Positions 27,791 through 36,664 are shown, counted from the stretch's first letter. The stretch: DNA of 64,000 bases from Leptolyngbya sp. NIES-2104 (GCF_001485215.1 NZ_BBWW01000001.1:1116001-1180000); one strand, 5' to 3'. Notes: a model not told the origin generated them from the letters alone. Made by a program: numbers and translations.

Positions 27791-27819
27791 CCCTTTGCGA
27801 CGATCGCAAAGGGTTTTTT
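27791..27819 (+). terminator. Rho-independent terminator
   Basis: Stem CCCTTTGCGA / TCGCAAAGGG around a CGA loop, then TTTTTT. Ends the small membrane-protein gene at 27523-27756; the opposing GH25 gene stops 8 bp beyond. Confidence 0.85.
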
Positions 27820-27827
27820 ATGCCTAT

Positions 27828-28823
27828 CTACTGCTGTCTCCAGCGTCGAGCAAAATCATCCAGCACCGACTTCGGAATCTGACTTTGTAACCATTTCAAA
27901 GCCGCATCTTGATGTGCCGCTCCTCGATAAGACTTACATACATTGACTAAATCGAGCGAGGCTGGAAACGTGGGCGAAGTCGGATTTGGAGTCGGAGTTG
28001 GAGTGGGCTTCGTGGCTTGCAGTGCCGCCCAAGTTGCTGCGCCAACAATACCATCCGCTGCTAAATTCTTCGATCGCTGAAATGCAATGACTTGAGCCTT
28101 GGTTTTCGGACCAAAATCACCGTCAGGCGTTCCGATATCAAAGCCTTGCGATTCTAGTAACGTTTGCATCTCTTGAACAACATTCCCTTCAAAGCCTTGT
28201 CTTAATGGAATGCGACCTTTTAACAGCTTTTGTAACCCATCCAAATCGCCATTAAATTGGTTTAAATCGACGTTGCCTGCAATCCCGCGTAACGTGCCCG
28301 ATTCAGAATATTGGTGAAATGTCCAACGGCTCCAAGTCGCAGGAAGGTAAGGCGATCGTGTTCCAAAATTCGCTACCCACAGCGGATACTCAGAAAATTG
28401 CTTCGGATTGCCTAACTTATCTTCCCAAAACACCGGAAACGTATAGAGAATCGGTTTTCGTCCGGTTTTAGCTTCAACGATATTTAACCATTGCAGAGCA
28501 CGATCGATCACCGTTGCCGCGCTTAATCCATCATCGATTTCGAGATCGAGTACCGCAGGCAGATCGAACGCCTCGATCGTTTGTACAGTTTGTAAAAAGT
28601 TATTTGCCTGAGTCGCCGGATCGCGACCGGGGCGGAAAAAGTGATACGCACCTCGGACGATTCCAACCGATCGCATTCCTGACCAGTTCCGCGTAAATTT
28701 GTCGTCTCGGCTGGTTGCTCCCTCGGTCGCTTTCGCGAATCCGTAGAAGACACCTTGACTGGCGACCGTTGCCCAATCGACATTTTCCTGATAAGCCGAA
28801 ATATCTATCCCTAAAAGAGCCAT
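27828..28823 (-). CDS. GH25 lysozyme with peptidoglycan-binding domain
   Basis: 331-aa muramidase. Residues 1-~185 form a GH25 barrel: GIDISAYQENVDW and the catalytic DLEIDDG segment (VLDLEIDD). Residues ~205-265 form a PG_binding_1 domain (FGPKTKAQVIAFQRSKNL, DGIVGAATWAAL). A Pro/Thr linker then leads to a conserved-looking C-terminal ~40 residues ending WLQSQIPKSVLDDFARRW. No signal peptide is visible (MALLGIDISAY), so export, if any, needs another route or phage-type release. No phage genes are nearby. Confidence 0.88.
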   Translation of the reverse strand: MALLGIDISAYQENVDWATVASQGVFYGFAKATEGATSRDDKFTRNWSGMRSVGIVRGAYHFFRPGRDPATQANNFLQTVQTIEAFDLPAVLDLEIDDGLSAATVIDRALQWLNIVEAKTGRKPILYTFPVFWEDKLGNPKQFSEYPLWVANFGTRSPYLPATWSRWTFHQYSESGTLRGIAGNVDLNQFNGDLDGLQKLLKGRIPLRQGFEGNVVQEMQTLLESQGFDIGTPDGDFGPKTKAQVIAFQRSKNLAADGIVGAATWAALQATKPTPTPTPNPTSPTFPASLDLVNVCKSYRGAAHQDAALKWLQSQIPKSVLDDFARRWRQQ

Positions 28824-28914
28824 AATTCAAACCTTGAAATTTTGCTAGTAGGTACACATTCACGATCGCGGATCGGGATTCCCCAAGTTTGTCAAAGATT
28901 ACCCGCACAGACGA

Positions 28915-29811
28915 TTAAATTGCTTGAGCGATTCGCTCACTTAAAATTCGATTTCCACTCGGACTGAGGTGAATATGATCGCGGTAAAGGGTCTGTGGGT
29001 CAGATGATTTGAAAATGCTGAGGAAATCGAGAAATTGAATCTGCTCGGTTTGCGTCATCTCGGTTAAACGCTGACGAGCTGTGATTTCGTAATCCCGCGA
29101 TCCGGTGGTTAATTCTCGTAACAGTGGAGTTATTGTTAAGACGAACTTTGCGTTGTTTTGGTTCGCAATGTCCCGGATTTGCCGAATTGCGTCTAGATTG
29201 ATCCCGACTCGATCGCCGCCTTCCGCTTGAATTTGTGTTAATTCAGCGGGCAGTTTCGGAGCGGGTAAAAGATAGCGATCGAGCACTTCCCAAATGGCGC
29301 TTGGCGGTTTGCGATCGGGATAATTGCGATCGCGTCCGACTCCTAATGCAGTTGGAGGTGTGCCAAATAAATCATCGGTGTTAATCACTAAGACAATCAC
29401 ATCCGCGTGAAATGTCCCAAATCGTTTGAGGTACGCAAGCTCATTTCGAGGCGACCAGGAATTCGCAGACGCATTTAGGACTTCCAAATGATTGTTTGAG
29501 CGGGCGATCAATTCAGAAACAGTATCTTTTTGATCCGTCCACCATCCGCCATTGATAATCGAATCGCCAATCATCAGAACGCGCTTGGTGCTCGGTTTTG
29601 GGGTGAATTTGGGCGATCGCATTGCGTATTCATTGATTTCGATGCGGTTGCCGAATCGTTTGACCGATTGATTTGGAGCCAGCAAATAGCCGATTTCAGC
29701 ATCACCTAAATAAAGGAGCGGATTGCCAAAACCGAACAAAATTCTAAGGGTGAGTTCTAGGAGAATGAGCGCGATCGAGAGAATGACGATCGCGATTCCG
29801 ATCCAATTCAT
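28915..29811 (-). CDS. Membrane-anchored SGNH/GDSL hydrolase
   Basis: 298-aa protein with one N-terminal helix (IGIAIVILSIALILLELTLR) and an extracytoplasmic SGNH hydrolase domain. Catalytic blocks: GDSIING (Ser), an Asn block NASANSW, and DHIHLSPSGN (Asp/His). Such enzymes deacetylate or modify surface polysaccharides or lipids; substrate unknown. It follows the GH25 gene's start by about 90 bp on the same strand (upstream), possibly one unit. Confidence 0.8.
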   Translation of the reverse strand: MNWIGIAIVILSIALILLELTLRILFGFGNPLLYLGDAEIGYLLAPNQSVKRFGNRIEINEYAMRSPKFTPKPSTKRVLMIGDSIINGGWWTDQKDTVSELIARSNNHLEVLNASANSWSPRNELAYLKRFGTFHADVIVLVINTDDLFGTPPTALGVGRDRNYPDRKPPSAIWEVLDRYLLPAPKLPAELTQIQAEGGDRVGINLDAIRQIRDIANQNNAKFVLTITPLLRELTTGSRDYEITARQRLTEMTQTEQIQFLDFLSIFKSSDPQTLYRDHIHLSPSGNRILSERIAQAI

Positions 29812-29895
29812 CCGGGGTCTGAGTAATTTTCCTTACCATATTGACCGCTATTGACTGAATTGATGCAGAAATTCTCCAAGGTCGAAATCATTACT

Positions 29896-29923
29896 TTGGC
29901 TTATCAGGGTCAAAAGATAAAAT
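29896..29923 (+). promoter_or_regulatory. Possible promoter of the 46-aa gene
   Basis: TTGGCT (29896-29901), 16-bp spacer, TAAAAT (29918-29923). Leaves a leader of about 75 nt before the ATG at 30007. Confidence 0.4.
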
Positions 29924-30006
29924 AATGCTTGAGAAAGAAGGGGGATCAAAAATTCCTGATTAGCCTGGATGTAGAGTCACCAAGTCGTTATGTTGGAGTG
30001 CAAATT

Positions 30007-30147
30007 ATGTCAGACCTGAATCGCGGCATTATGAAATTTGACGGTGCAGATAAGCCGATCGTCGTTGGAGCTTCTGCCACCTTGATTTTAGGGAGTATTG
30101 CTGTGCTGATTTTATGGGCACTGAAATCCGCATATCTGCTCGGTTAA
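30007..30147 (+). CDS. 46-aa single-helix membrane protein, unknown
   Basis: Starts MSDLNRGIMKFDGADKP and carries one clear membrane helix (residues ~18-42, IVVGASATLILGSIAVLILW). GGAG lies 8 nt before the ATG and a terminator follows, so it has the complete layout of a real monocistronic gene. Size and form suit a small thylakoid subunit, but I cannot match it to a named Psa, Psb, Pet or Ndh peptide. A longer in-frame start at 29929 lies over the promoter region and has no Shine-Dalgarno. Confidence 0.65.
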   Translation: MSDLNRGIMKFDGADKPIVVGASATLILGSIAVLILWALKSAYLLG

Positions 30148-30168
30148 GCTATGGTTTACTCAAAGATT

Positions 30169-30197
30169 GAGAGCTTACAGTCCGTAGGCTCTTTTTT
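30169..30197 (+). terminator. Rho-independent terminator
   Basis: Stem AGAGC-t-TAC / GTA-g-GCTCT followed by TTTTTT; ends the 46-aa gene 22 bp upstream. Confidence 0.7.
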
Positions 30198-30240
30198 AGT
30201 ACAGAAAGTAAGTCTTGTAACGATTGAAATCAATTGATCT

Positions 30241-30290
30241 TCAGCCCCCTTTAGTGGGCTTCGCATCGTTAGCCCACTAAAGGGGGCTGA
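30241..30290. repeat. Perfect 20-bp inverted repeat, short relative of the MITE-like family
   Basis: Arms TCAGCCCCCTTTAGTGGGCT (30241-30260) and its exact complement (30271-30290) around TCGCATCGTT. Its inner part (CACTAAAGGGGxCT, TTCGCA) matches the central hairpins of copies B and D, but the outer ends TTAGAGG/GTTTGAAAA are missing. Confidence 0.7.
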
Positions 30291-30330
30291 ATGGGTCCGA
30301 AGCGAAGAGACTGATCGAACTCACAGCAAA

Positions 30331-30369
30331 TTAAAACAAAAAAGCGATCGCGGTTCATGCGATCGCTTT
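30331..30369 (-). terminator. Rho-independent terminator of frr
   Basis: Minus strand: stem AAAGCGATCGC / GCGATCGCTTT (built on a HIP1 octamer in each arm) followed by TTTTTTGTTTT. Lies 18 bp after the frr stop. Confidence 0.8.
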
Positions 30370-30386
30370 TCTCTTTCAATCAAACA

Positions 30387-30935
30387 TTAAACCGTCGTAA
30401 TGTCCTTCTCTTTCTCTGCCAAAACCTTTTCAACTTCAGCAATATACTTATCAGTCAACTTCTGAATTTTCTCCTGAGTGTCACGAGCTTGGTCTTCAGA
30501 AATTTCCTTATCTTTCTCTTGTTTCTTCACCGCATCGACTCCATCGCGCCGAATATTTCGGATCGAAACCTTTCCCGCCTCCGCATACTTCGCCGCCAAC
30601 TTGACCAATTCCTTGCGTCGATCGCTCGTCAGCGGTGGAATATTCAACCGAATCGATTGACCGTCATTATTCGGCGTTAAACCGATATCAGATAGCGAAA
30701 TCGCCTTCTCGATCGAGTTCATCGCGCTGCGATCGTACGGTTGAATTTGAATCGTGGTCGAATCCGGAGTAGAAATATTTGCCAACTGTTTCAGCGGCGT
30801 TTCTGTACCGTAATACTCAACGGTGATCTTGTCGAGCAAACTTGAATTTGCACGACCCGTCCGGATTGTATTGAAATCCCGGCGAACTGCATCGATCGCC
30901 TTTTTCATATGGTCTTCAACATCAGCAAACTTCAC
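30387..30935 (-). CDS. frr: Ribosome recycling factor
   Basis: 182-aa factor that splits post-termination ribosomes with EF-G. I choose the GTG at 30935: it gives the standard length and the standard beginning ([10 protein letters not shown]), and GGAGG lies 5 nt upstream. The ATG at 30950 would swallow that Shine-Dalgarno. Core signature [17 protein letters not shown] and [19 protein letters not shown] are intact. It overlaps the end of pyrH by 14 bp, so its ribosome site lies inside pyrH; translation is surely coupled. Confidence 0.95.
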   Translation of the reverse strand: MKFADVEDHMKKAIDAVRRDFNTIRTGRANSSLLDKITVEYYGTETPLKQLANISTPDSTTIQIQPYDRSAMNSIEKAISLSDIGLTPNNDGQSIRLNIPPLTSDRRKELVKLAAKYAEAGKVSIRNIRRDGVDAVKKQEKDKEISEDQARDTQEKIQKLTDKYIAEVEKVLAEKEKDITTV

Positions 30936-31650
30936 AAAAACCTCCGACAATGGTTCCGATAGATTCTCCTGTGACTGCCCGCTTCACATTTCCGCGCACA
31001 GACAAGTCAAATACGATTATGGGGATATCGTTATCTTTGCACAATGCGATCGCTGTGCTGTCCATCACCTGCAAATCCTGCATTAAAACGTGCGAGTAAG
31101 TTAAACTCTGGAACCGTTTCGCCTCTGGATTTTTCTTCGGATCAGAATCGTACACCCCATCTACCTTTGTAGCTTTAAACAGTACTTCTGCATTAATCTC
31201 AGCGGCTCGTAAAGCAGCGGTCGTGTCTGTTGTAAAGAACGGATTCCCTGAACCCGCACCAAAGACCACCACTCTGCCTTTTTCCAAATGCCGAATCGCT
31301 CGACGGCGGATATACGGTTCCGCCACTTCTTGCATCGCGATCGCGGTTTGGACTCTAGTTTGAATGCCGATTTGCTCTAGCGCATCTTGCAGCGTCATGG
31401 CGTTCATCACTGTGGCAATCATCCCAATATAGTCAGCGGTGGCGCGTTCCATGCCTGCGGCTGCACCCTTAATTCCCCGGAAAATATTTCCACCGCCGAC
31501 CACGATCGCGACTTGAATTCCTTCGTTCACGAGTTCTGCCACTTCTTCAGCAATGCCATGAACGACGGCAGGATCAATCCCATACGATAGCTCTCCCATC
31601 AGAGCTTCGCCGCTAAGTTTGAGCAGAATCCGCCGATACGTGACTCCCAT
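30922..31650 (-). CDS. pyrH: UMP kinase
   Basis: 242-aa bacterial uridylate kinase that forms UDP for nucleotide and cell-wall synthesis. KLSGEALMG at the N-terminus, [10 protein letters not shown], and [13 protein letters not shown]-like substrate loop are visible. The pyrH-frr order is the common bacterial arrangement, here with a 14-bp overlap. Very secure. Confidence 0.95.
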   Translation of the reverse strand: MGVTYRRILLKLSGEALMGELSYGIDPAVVHGIAEEVAELVNEGIQVAIVVGGGNIFRGIKGAAAGMERATADYIGMIATVMNAMTLQDALEQIGIQTRVQTAIAMQEVAEPYIRRRAIRHLEKGRVVVFGAGSGNPFFTTDTTAALRAAEINAEVLFKATKVDGVYDSDPKKNPEAKRFQSLTYSHVLMQDLQVMDSTAIALCKDNDIPIIVFDLSVRGNVKRAVTGESIGTIVGGFCEVC

Positions 31651-31737
31651 GTATTTTTTTGTCGATAGTTGTTTCCAACTAAAGATAGCAGTTGATCGGA
31701 ATTTTGTGACTGTTTTGGCGATCGAGTCCCAACTTTT

Positions 31738-32625
31738 TTACACTTGTGCAAACTCTAAAATAAACTGGGCAGTGAGTTCAGGTTTTTCAAGATGGGGAAC
31801 GTGTCCGCATTGGTCGATCCAGATTAATTTGCTGTTTGCGATCGCGCTTTCAAACCGTGCTGCATCTTTCGTTCCAAGGATTTGATCCGAATCGCCCCAA
31901 AGAATCAATGTCGGGCAAGAAACCGCAGAAATTCGATTGCTCAAAAAGTTATAGCCACCACTTTTTGTAAAAGCAATTAAAGCCTCATTCCAGCGAGAAA
32001 GTTTTAAGTGCAAAGCCGCACAGAGTTCTGCATCTTGAGTGACGAAGCTTGGATCACAGTAAGCTTTGAGGCTGACACTTCTCCGTACATTCGGTTTTCT
32101 AAGAAATTCGGTTGCGAGATAGCCTAAAGGCGGAATGAGAAATTTACCGATCGCAGGTCCCGCTGCAAAGCCTGCACTATCGAGTAACACAAGTTTTGCG
32201 ACTGCATCAGGATGTGAGAGGGTGAAATCGATCGCGGCTGCCCCTCCCATGGATGCCCCGACTAGAATCACAGGTTGAGCAATCTTCTCTTTCCAAAAAT
32301 CATAGAGGTGAGTTTTGATCGCGTCTGGACTAAATGGAAGGCTCTTCGGTCGATCGGTAAATCCAAATCCTAGTAAATCGACAATCCAAGTATCGTGACG
32401 CTCTGCAAGCTTGGGTAACAATCGCCGAAATTCAAACACTGAACTATCGAAGCCGTGAAGTAAAAGAATTGGAGTGCCGCCTGTGCCTTGATGCACATAG
32501 GCGGTTTCGACGGGTTCTAGGCTGATCGAGGTTGAAATGGGCGATCGACGAATTTCACGAGCGAGCGCGATCGACGTTTCTTCAGTGAGTTGAGCAACTT
32601 CAGACGGTAAAAAGCTTTCAAACAT
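31738..32625 (-). CDS. Alpha/beta-fold hydrolase
   Basis: 295-aa hydrolase. Oxyanion-hole segment LLHGFDSS, nucleophile elbow VGASMGG (Ser near residue 125), acid in LWGDSDQI and base in CGHVPHLE complete the triad. I begin at the ATG at 32625; a TTG two codons upstream is an unlikely alternative. Cyanobacterial and plastid relatives are often linked to pigment or lipid turnover, but no substrate can be given. Confidence 0.82.
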   Translation of the reverse strand: MFESFLPSEVAQLTEETSIALAREIRRSPISTSISLEPVETAYVHQGTGGTPILLLHGFDSSVFEFRRLLPKLAERHDTWIVDLLGFGFTDRPKSLPFSPDAIKTHLYDFWKEKIAQPVILVGASMGGAAAIDFTLSHPDAVAKLVLLDSAGFAAGPAIGKFLIPPLGYLATEFLRKPNVRRSVSLKAYCDPSFVTQDAELCAALHLKLSRWNEALIAFTKSGGYNFLSNRISAVSCPTLILWGDSDQILGTKDAARFESAIANSKLIWIDQCGHVPHLEKPELTAQFILEFAQV

Positions 32626-32726
32626 TATCAATACAAGGTGTGCGGCTTCTGAATCATTGTAAAACGATGTTTGCGCTTACCTTGCAACCGTGGACTGAAT
32701 CAGCTTTGTTCTCAGCATTTATTGAA

Positions 32727-32930
32727 TTACTGATTGGGAAATTTACATTTAACTTCGATTTTAAAGTACCCTTCGCTTGTTGCTTCAGCTAGAAAGGGAA
32801 TGCCCGTTTTACCACCAATTTTTAAGCCGAATTTTAAGTTGACTTCCTCGATGTGCTCTGTGCTGAAGTTTTTGAAAGCTCCGATCCCACAGAACTGATT
32901 CGCGATCGACTTGATGCAGACGGCAACCAA
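32727..32930 (-). pseudogene. Remnant of a Trypco1 (trypsin-co-occurring domain 1) gene
   Basis: About 68 residues. The part EEVNLKFGLKIGGKTGIPF...YFKIEVK fits the C-terminal half of the CU044_2847/Trypco1 domain (EVEVxFGLKLSxxAGxxIA...NFKVTLxW). The usual N-terminal half is missing: the frame is closed by TGA at 32943-32945, the only start is TTG, and the upstream DNA belongs to another gene. Best read as a truncated relic in a 326-bp gap; a short functional gene is less likely. The domain is found in predicted conflict and signalling systems. Confidence 0.45.
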
Positions 32931-32972
32931 AGCTCTGTATACTCAAGCTAGAACATCGTGAAACTTCGAGCA

Positions 32973-33257
32973 ATGGCTGAAATTCTAACTTGGGAGCAAA
33001 TAACCCAAAGATTTCAAGGAGAGTGGCTTCTCATTGTAGAAGCTGAACTTGATGAACAGATGGGAATCATTCAAGGTCAAGTCCTAGCTCATTCTTCAAA
33101 CCAAGATGACATCTACAACGCACTCCCACTGAGACAAGGACGCTCAGCCTCGATCGAATACGTTGGCGAAATGCCAGAAGATCTTGCCTTTATCCTATCC
33201 TATGAGTTCACGAGTCATCTACCCACTTCAGCGATCGGGAAACCTTCTCTTTCTTAG
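32973..33257 (+). CDS. Hypothetical protein paired with a retropepsin-like gene
   Basis: 94 residues from the ATG at 32973 (a GTG at 32958 is also possible). Contains ILTWEQITQRFQGEWLLIVEAELDE and later GRSASIEYVGEMPED. I know this kind of small protein only as an upstream neighbour of clan AA aspartic protease genes in cyanobacteria, where it may serve as partner or antitoxin; no function is established. Its end overlaps the protease gene by 56 bp. Confidence 0.6.
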   Translation: MAEILTWEQITQRFQGEWLLIVEAELDEQMGIIQGQVLAHSSNQDDIYNALPLRQGRSASIEYVGEMPEDLAFILSYEFTSHLPTSAIGKPSLS

Positions 33258-33608
33258 AGCCAGCGTTAGCGGAACAAACAATGACTCAATCAGAGTTCGC
33301 CTTCTCGTTGATACAGGCTCTCTAGCTACACAACTCTCCCGCTCAAAGTTTTAGAAGATTTAGGCTATGTCCCAAGCACTGCTACAACTCAAATCTCAAT
33401 CATGACGGCTGGAGGGATGAATCGCGCACCAAGCCTTCCGGTTTTAGCATTTAACTGTCTGGGTCAAACTTTTACTGACTTGTCGATCGTTGTACTCAAC
33501 CTCCCTTTTAGTCCATTAATGAGTGGACTACTTGGCATGGATGTCCTTTCTCAGATTGGTGCAATTCTCGACATTCAAAAGGCAGAAATTACCCTAATGC
33601 GTTCATAG
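33202..33608 (+). pseudogene. Retropepsin-like (clan AA) aspartic protease, frameshifted
   Basis: The first frame gives MSSRVIYPLQRSGNLLFLRA... and the active-site strand RLLVDTGSLAT (D-T-G), then runs into TAG at 33352. A second frame continues at once with PLKVLEDLGYVPSTATTQIS, TAGGMNRAPSLPVLAF and the closing LLGMDVLSQIGAILD. Removing two bases (or adding one) near 33329-33334 joins them to one ~135-aa retropepsin monomer. Either a true inactivation, a programmed event, or a sequencing error. It starts inside the preceding small gene. Confidence 0.65.
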
Positions 33609-33788
33609 CGGAGTCTACCACTTTCGCCACCACCCCACAATTGACAACCCTGAATAATCGAGAAGCGCGGCTTAAGATTGGTAAATCGAGCGAATTGACC
33701 ATTGGATAGAGGAGCAAGACGCGATCGCTATCTAATATAGTTCGGCTAGATTAATAAATTGCTTCAGATCGCAATTGGAGAAATCACG

Positions 33789-34748
33789 ATGAAATATCGC
33801 AAGCTAGGCAGTAGTGATCTTAACGCTTCGGAGATCATTCTTGGATCTTGGTTAACTTATGGCGGGGGTGTAGAACGCCAAAATGCAGAAGCCTGCATTC
33901 ACAAAGCGTTTGATGTTGGAATTAACTTTATCGATACGGCGAATGTGTACGCACGCGGCGCAGCGGAATCGCTTTTAGGAGAAGTATTGCAGGGTGTCGA
34001 TCGCGCTTCTTACATTTTGGCAACGAAGGTTTACTTTCCGATGTCAGATGTCGATCGAGGTTTATCCGCCGCACAAATTCACAAACAGATTGATGCTTCC
34101 CTTCAGCGATTAAAAACCGATTACGTCGATCTGTATCAATGCCATCGCTATGATACGAACACACCGCTAGAAGAAACAATGGAAGCTTTGACCGAAGTTG
34201 TACGTCAAGGAAAAGCTCGATACATTGGTTTTAGTGAGTGGAACCCGTCACAAATTCAAGCGGCTTTGAATCTGCCGAATGTTGAGAAGTTTGTGTCGAG
34301 TCAGCCTCAGTATTCGATGTTATGGCGCAAACCGGAAGCTGAAGTGTTTCCGCTGTGTGCGGCAAACGGGATTGGTCAGATTGTTTGGTCTCCGCTGGCT
34401 CAAGGGGTGTTAACTGGAAAGTACAAACCGGGTGAAGCGATTCCGAAAGATTCTCGTGCAGCAAATGATCAAATGAACGGATTTATGAATGATTTGCTCA
34501 ACGATCGCATTTTAACCGCAGTTCAGGATTTGAAGCCGATCGCTGGAGAGTTAAACATCTCAATGGCGCAGCTTGCTCTGGCGTGGGTGCTTCGAGATGA
34601 GCGGGTTACAGGTGCAATCATTGGCGCGAGCCGTCCAGAACAAATCGTTGATAATGCTGCGGCTTCGGAGGTGACATTGAGCGAAGCGGAGTTGAAGGAA
34701 ATCGATCGTATTCTTGAGCCAGCTCTATCTTCTGCATTGTCTCACTAA
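33789..34748 (+). CDS. Aldo/keto reductase (AKR6-like)
   Basis: 319-aa NADPH-dependent carbonyl reductase. Catalytic tetrad: D in FIDTANVYARG, Y in NVY, K in ATKVYF, H in YQCHRYD. IGASRPEQI near the C-terminus forms the cofactor loop. Overall form resembles voltage-gated K+ channel beta-subunit-like AKRs. Start chosen at the ATG at 33789 with GGAG 8 nt upstream; the open frame to TTG at 33759 has none. Monocistronic; a hairpin follows. Confidence 0.88.
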   Translation: MKYRKLGSSDLNASEIILGSWLTYGGGVERQNAEACIHKAFDVGINFIDTANVYARGAAESLLGEVLQGVDRASYILATKVYFPMSDVDRGLSAAQIHKQIDASLQRLKTDYVDLYQCHRYDTNTPLEETMEALTEVVRQGKARYIGFSEWNPSQIQAALNLPNVEKFVSSQPQYSMLWRKPEAEVFPLCAANGIGQIVWSPLAQGVLTGKYKPGEAIPKDSRAANDQMNGFMNDLLNDRILTAVQDLKPIAGELNISMAQLALAWVLRDERVTGAIIGASRPEQIVDNAAASEVTLSEAELKEIDRILEPALSSALSH

Positions 34749-34760
34749 TCAAATTCAAAT

Positions 34761-34787
34761 AGAGCAGGTACAAGTTCTACCTGCTCT
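34761..34787 (+). terminator. Hairpin after the aldo/keto reductase gene
   Basis: Perfect 10-bp stem AGAGCAGGTA / TACCTGCTCT with CAAGTTC loop, followed by the weak tract AAAATTATT. The rest of the 220-bp gap up to the ALDH gene is AT-rich and holds nothing I can name. Confidence 0.5.
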
Positions 34788-34968
34788 AAAATTATTACTA
34801 GTATCGGATTGAACCAAAAAGGATTGCAGTTTTACTTAGTTTGTTAAAACAAACTAATGATTAATTACCATCAAATAAAACTATTGTTAATTTGCTACTT
34901 AGACGACAAATTGCTAGCGCGTGAGTAAATTACTGTTTGGGCATTCCTAGACATAAACATTTGACCTT

Positions 34969-36660
34969 ATGACTGATATCTTAGTAAGCCAGACCGCGAC
35001 GATTCCGACTCGTCAGCGGTCCACTTGGTATTTTCCTCTTACCTCTGGGTATGATCCAGTTCCTGCTTCGATGATTAGTAAGCGCTATACGCTACTAGAT
35101 GCAGAAGCTAAAGTGAAAGACCCCAGTTTGTACCTACTTGAATCAACGATTAATCGTCGTTCCAATCATTCATTAGCAGGTCTGCCTGTCGTTGCTCAAT
35201 GGGATATTGTTGCAGATGATGCTCTAAATCAACTGGTTCAATCCCAACTTCAGAAGGCTCAAGTTGCAACTCAGGCGCTTCGCCGAATTCCATTAGAAAC
35301 CAGAATTCAAATCTTGCAAGATTTTGGTACAAAGCTCCGAGCACAGTACGCAAAATGGCGTACTTTGACTGTGCAGGAATCTTACGCCTACAATGCCTTC
35401 TTAGCAAGCCTTGACGCAGTGCTTGAAACCTTTCAATCTAATTACTTCGACTTGATTAGCAATGTACTACAGCCAATCTCAAAGCTGGGATGCAATGCTC
35501 GGCTAGAACATGTACCGCAAGGGGTCATCGGAGTCATCAGCCCGCAGAACTCTTCATTTCCAATGTTGACCCAAATTTTGCATGGAGCCTTTCTATCGGG
35601 CAATGCGTTGCTGATTAAGCCTCCACATCGATTAGCGATCGTGGCTCTGGCATTAGTAGATGAGTTCAACCAAGTGTTAAAGGATTGGGAGATGCCGAAT
35701 CATTTGGTCAGCACCGTTGTGCATCCCAATCATCAGAGCATTCTCGATTCATGGTTGGGATTAAAGGGCGGCAGTCGAATTGATAATCTAGTCTTTATCG
35801 GTAATTCAAAGCGCCGTTCTGAAATCATTCAGTCCTGTCAGCAAGCAGGAATCTACAACCCGATTATTGAGCTAGAGGGAGTAGATTCTGCTTATGTGCA
35901 TCATGATTTAACTCCTGAGCAACTCAGCAGAACAGCGTGCTTGCTTGCCTATGCTAAGAATGCAGCTTCAGGACAATTCTGCATCAGTTTGAAGCGATTG
36001 TATGTTCATCCTGATGTCTACGAACCCTTGATGACAGCATTACGAACTGAATTCCAGCGCTATAGACCAGGTTCACTGCGAGAAGATGATCCTTACGTTC
36101 TAGGTCCTTCTTCACTCCCGCACAAACTGCCAAGTATTGTTGATGCCTTTGAAGCAGCAGGAGCAACGACGACTGTGGGTGGACGACGATTGAACTATCA
36201 AGGGCAACCTGACCCTGATGGAATTTACATTGAGCCAACCTTATTTGAGGGTGTTGATCCGACGAGTGAGTTACTAAAGGAGGAAATTTTTGCGAATGTG
36301 CTTCCCGTTGTGAAGACAAATGGCAACTTGGCAGACACGATCGAGCACATGAATCAGTGCCCATTTGGTCTGAGAGGAACTGTTTTTGCTCAGGATAAGG
36401 AGGTCATTGAAGAGATGCGTCATCGGCTGAATGTTGGCACAGTGGTGATTAATGGGAACCCGCTGGACTTTAGCATTCAGATTGCTGGCGGGCGAGGAGC
36501 TTCGACTTTAGATCAACATGCTCGAATTTGGGCGATCGATTTGTCGCTGCGACAGGTTGTGACCGGAGATCGAGGAATTAGAGATTTGGCAGACATTCTG
36601 CAGATTCCTGAAGTACTCCCATTACTAGAGCACAAGGTTATAGCAGCAGATCTGCTCTAA
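34969..36660 (+). CDS. Aldehyde dehydrogenase superfamily protein
   Basis: 563-aa enzyme that oxidises (or CoA-acylates) an aldehyde with NAD(P). Catalytic Cys338 in SGQFCISLKR and the general base Glu in PIIELEG (301/303) are present; the oxyanion Asn is in SPQNSSFP. The first ~65 residues are an extra N-terminal part. The catalytic motif GQFC with its longer N-terminus differs from typical betaine-aldehyde dehydrogenases, so the substrate is open. Convergent with mutL, 4 bp apart. Confidence 0.85.
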   Translation: MTDILVSQTATIPTRQRSTWYFPLTSGYDPVPASMISKRYTLLDAEAKVKDPSLYLLESTINRRSNHSLAGLPVVAQWDIVADDALNQLVQSQLQKAQVATQALRRIPLETRIQILQDFGTKLRAQYAKWRTLTVQESYAYNAFLASLDAVLETFQSNYFDLISNVLQPISKLGCNARLEHVPQGVIGVISPQNSSFPMLTQILHGAFLSGNALLIKPPHRLAIVALALVDEFNQVLKDWEMPNHLVSTVVHPNHQSILDSWLGLKGGSRIDNLVFIGNSKRRSEIIQSCQQAGIYNPIIELEGVDSAYVHHDLTPEQLSRTACLLAYAKNAASGQFCISLKRLYVHPDVYEPLMTALRTEFQRYRPGSLREDDPYVLGPSSLPHKLPSIVDAFEAAGATTTVGGRRLNYQGQPDPDGIYIEPTLFEGVDPTSELLKEEIFANVLPVVKTNGNLADTIEHMNQCPFGLRGTVFAQDKEVIEEMRHRLNVGTVVINGNPLDFSIQIAGGRGASTLDQHARIWAIDLSLRQVVTGDRGIRDLADILQIPEVLPLLEHKVIAADLL

Positions 36661-36664
36661 CTGA

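Noticed and set aside
30936-30950. ATG start of frr at 30950
   Set aside because: It covers the GGAGG that serves the GTG at 30935, and gives a non-standard N-terminus.
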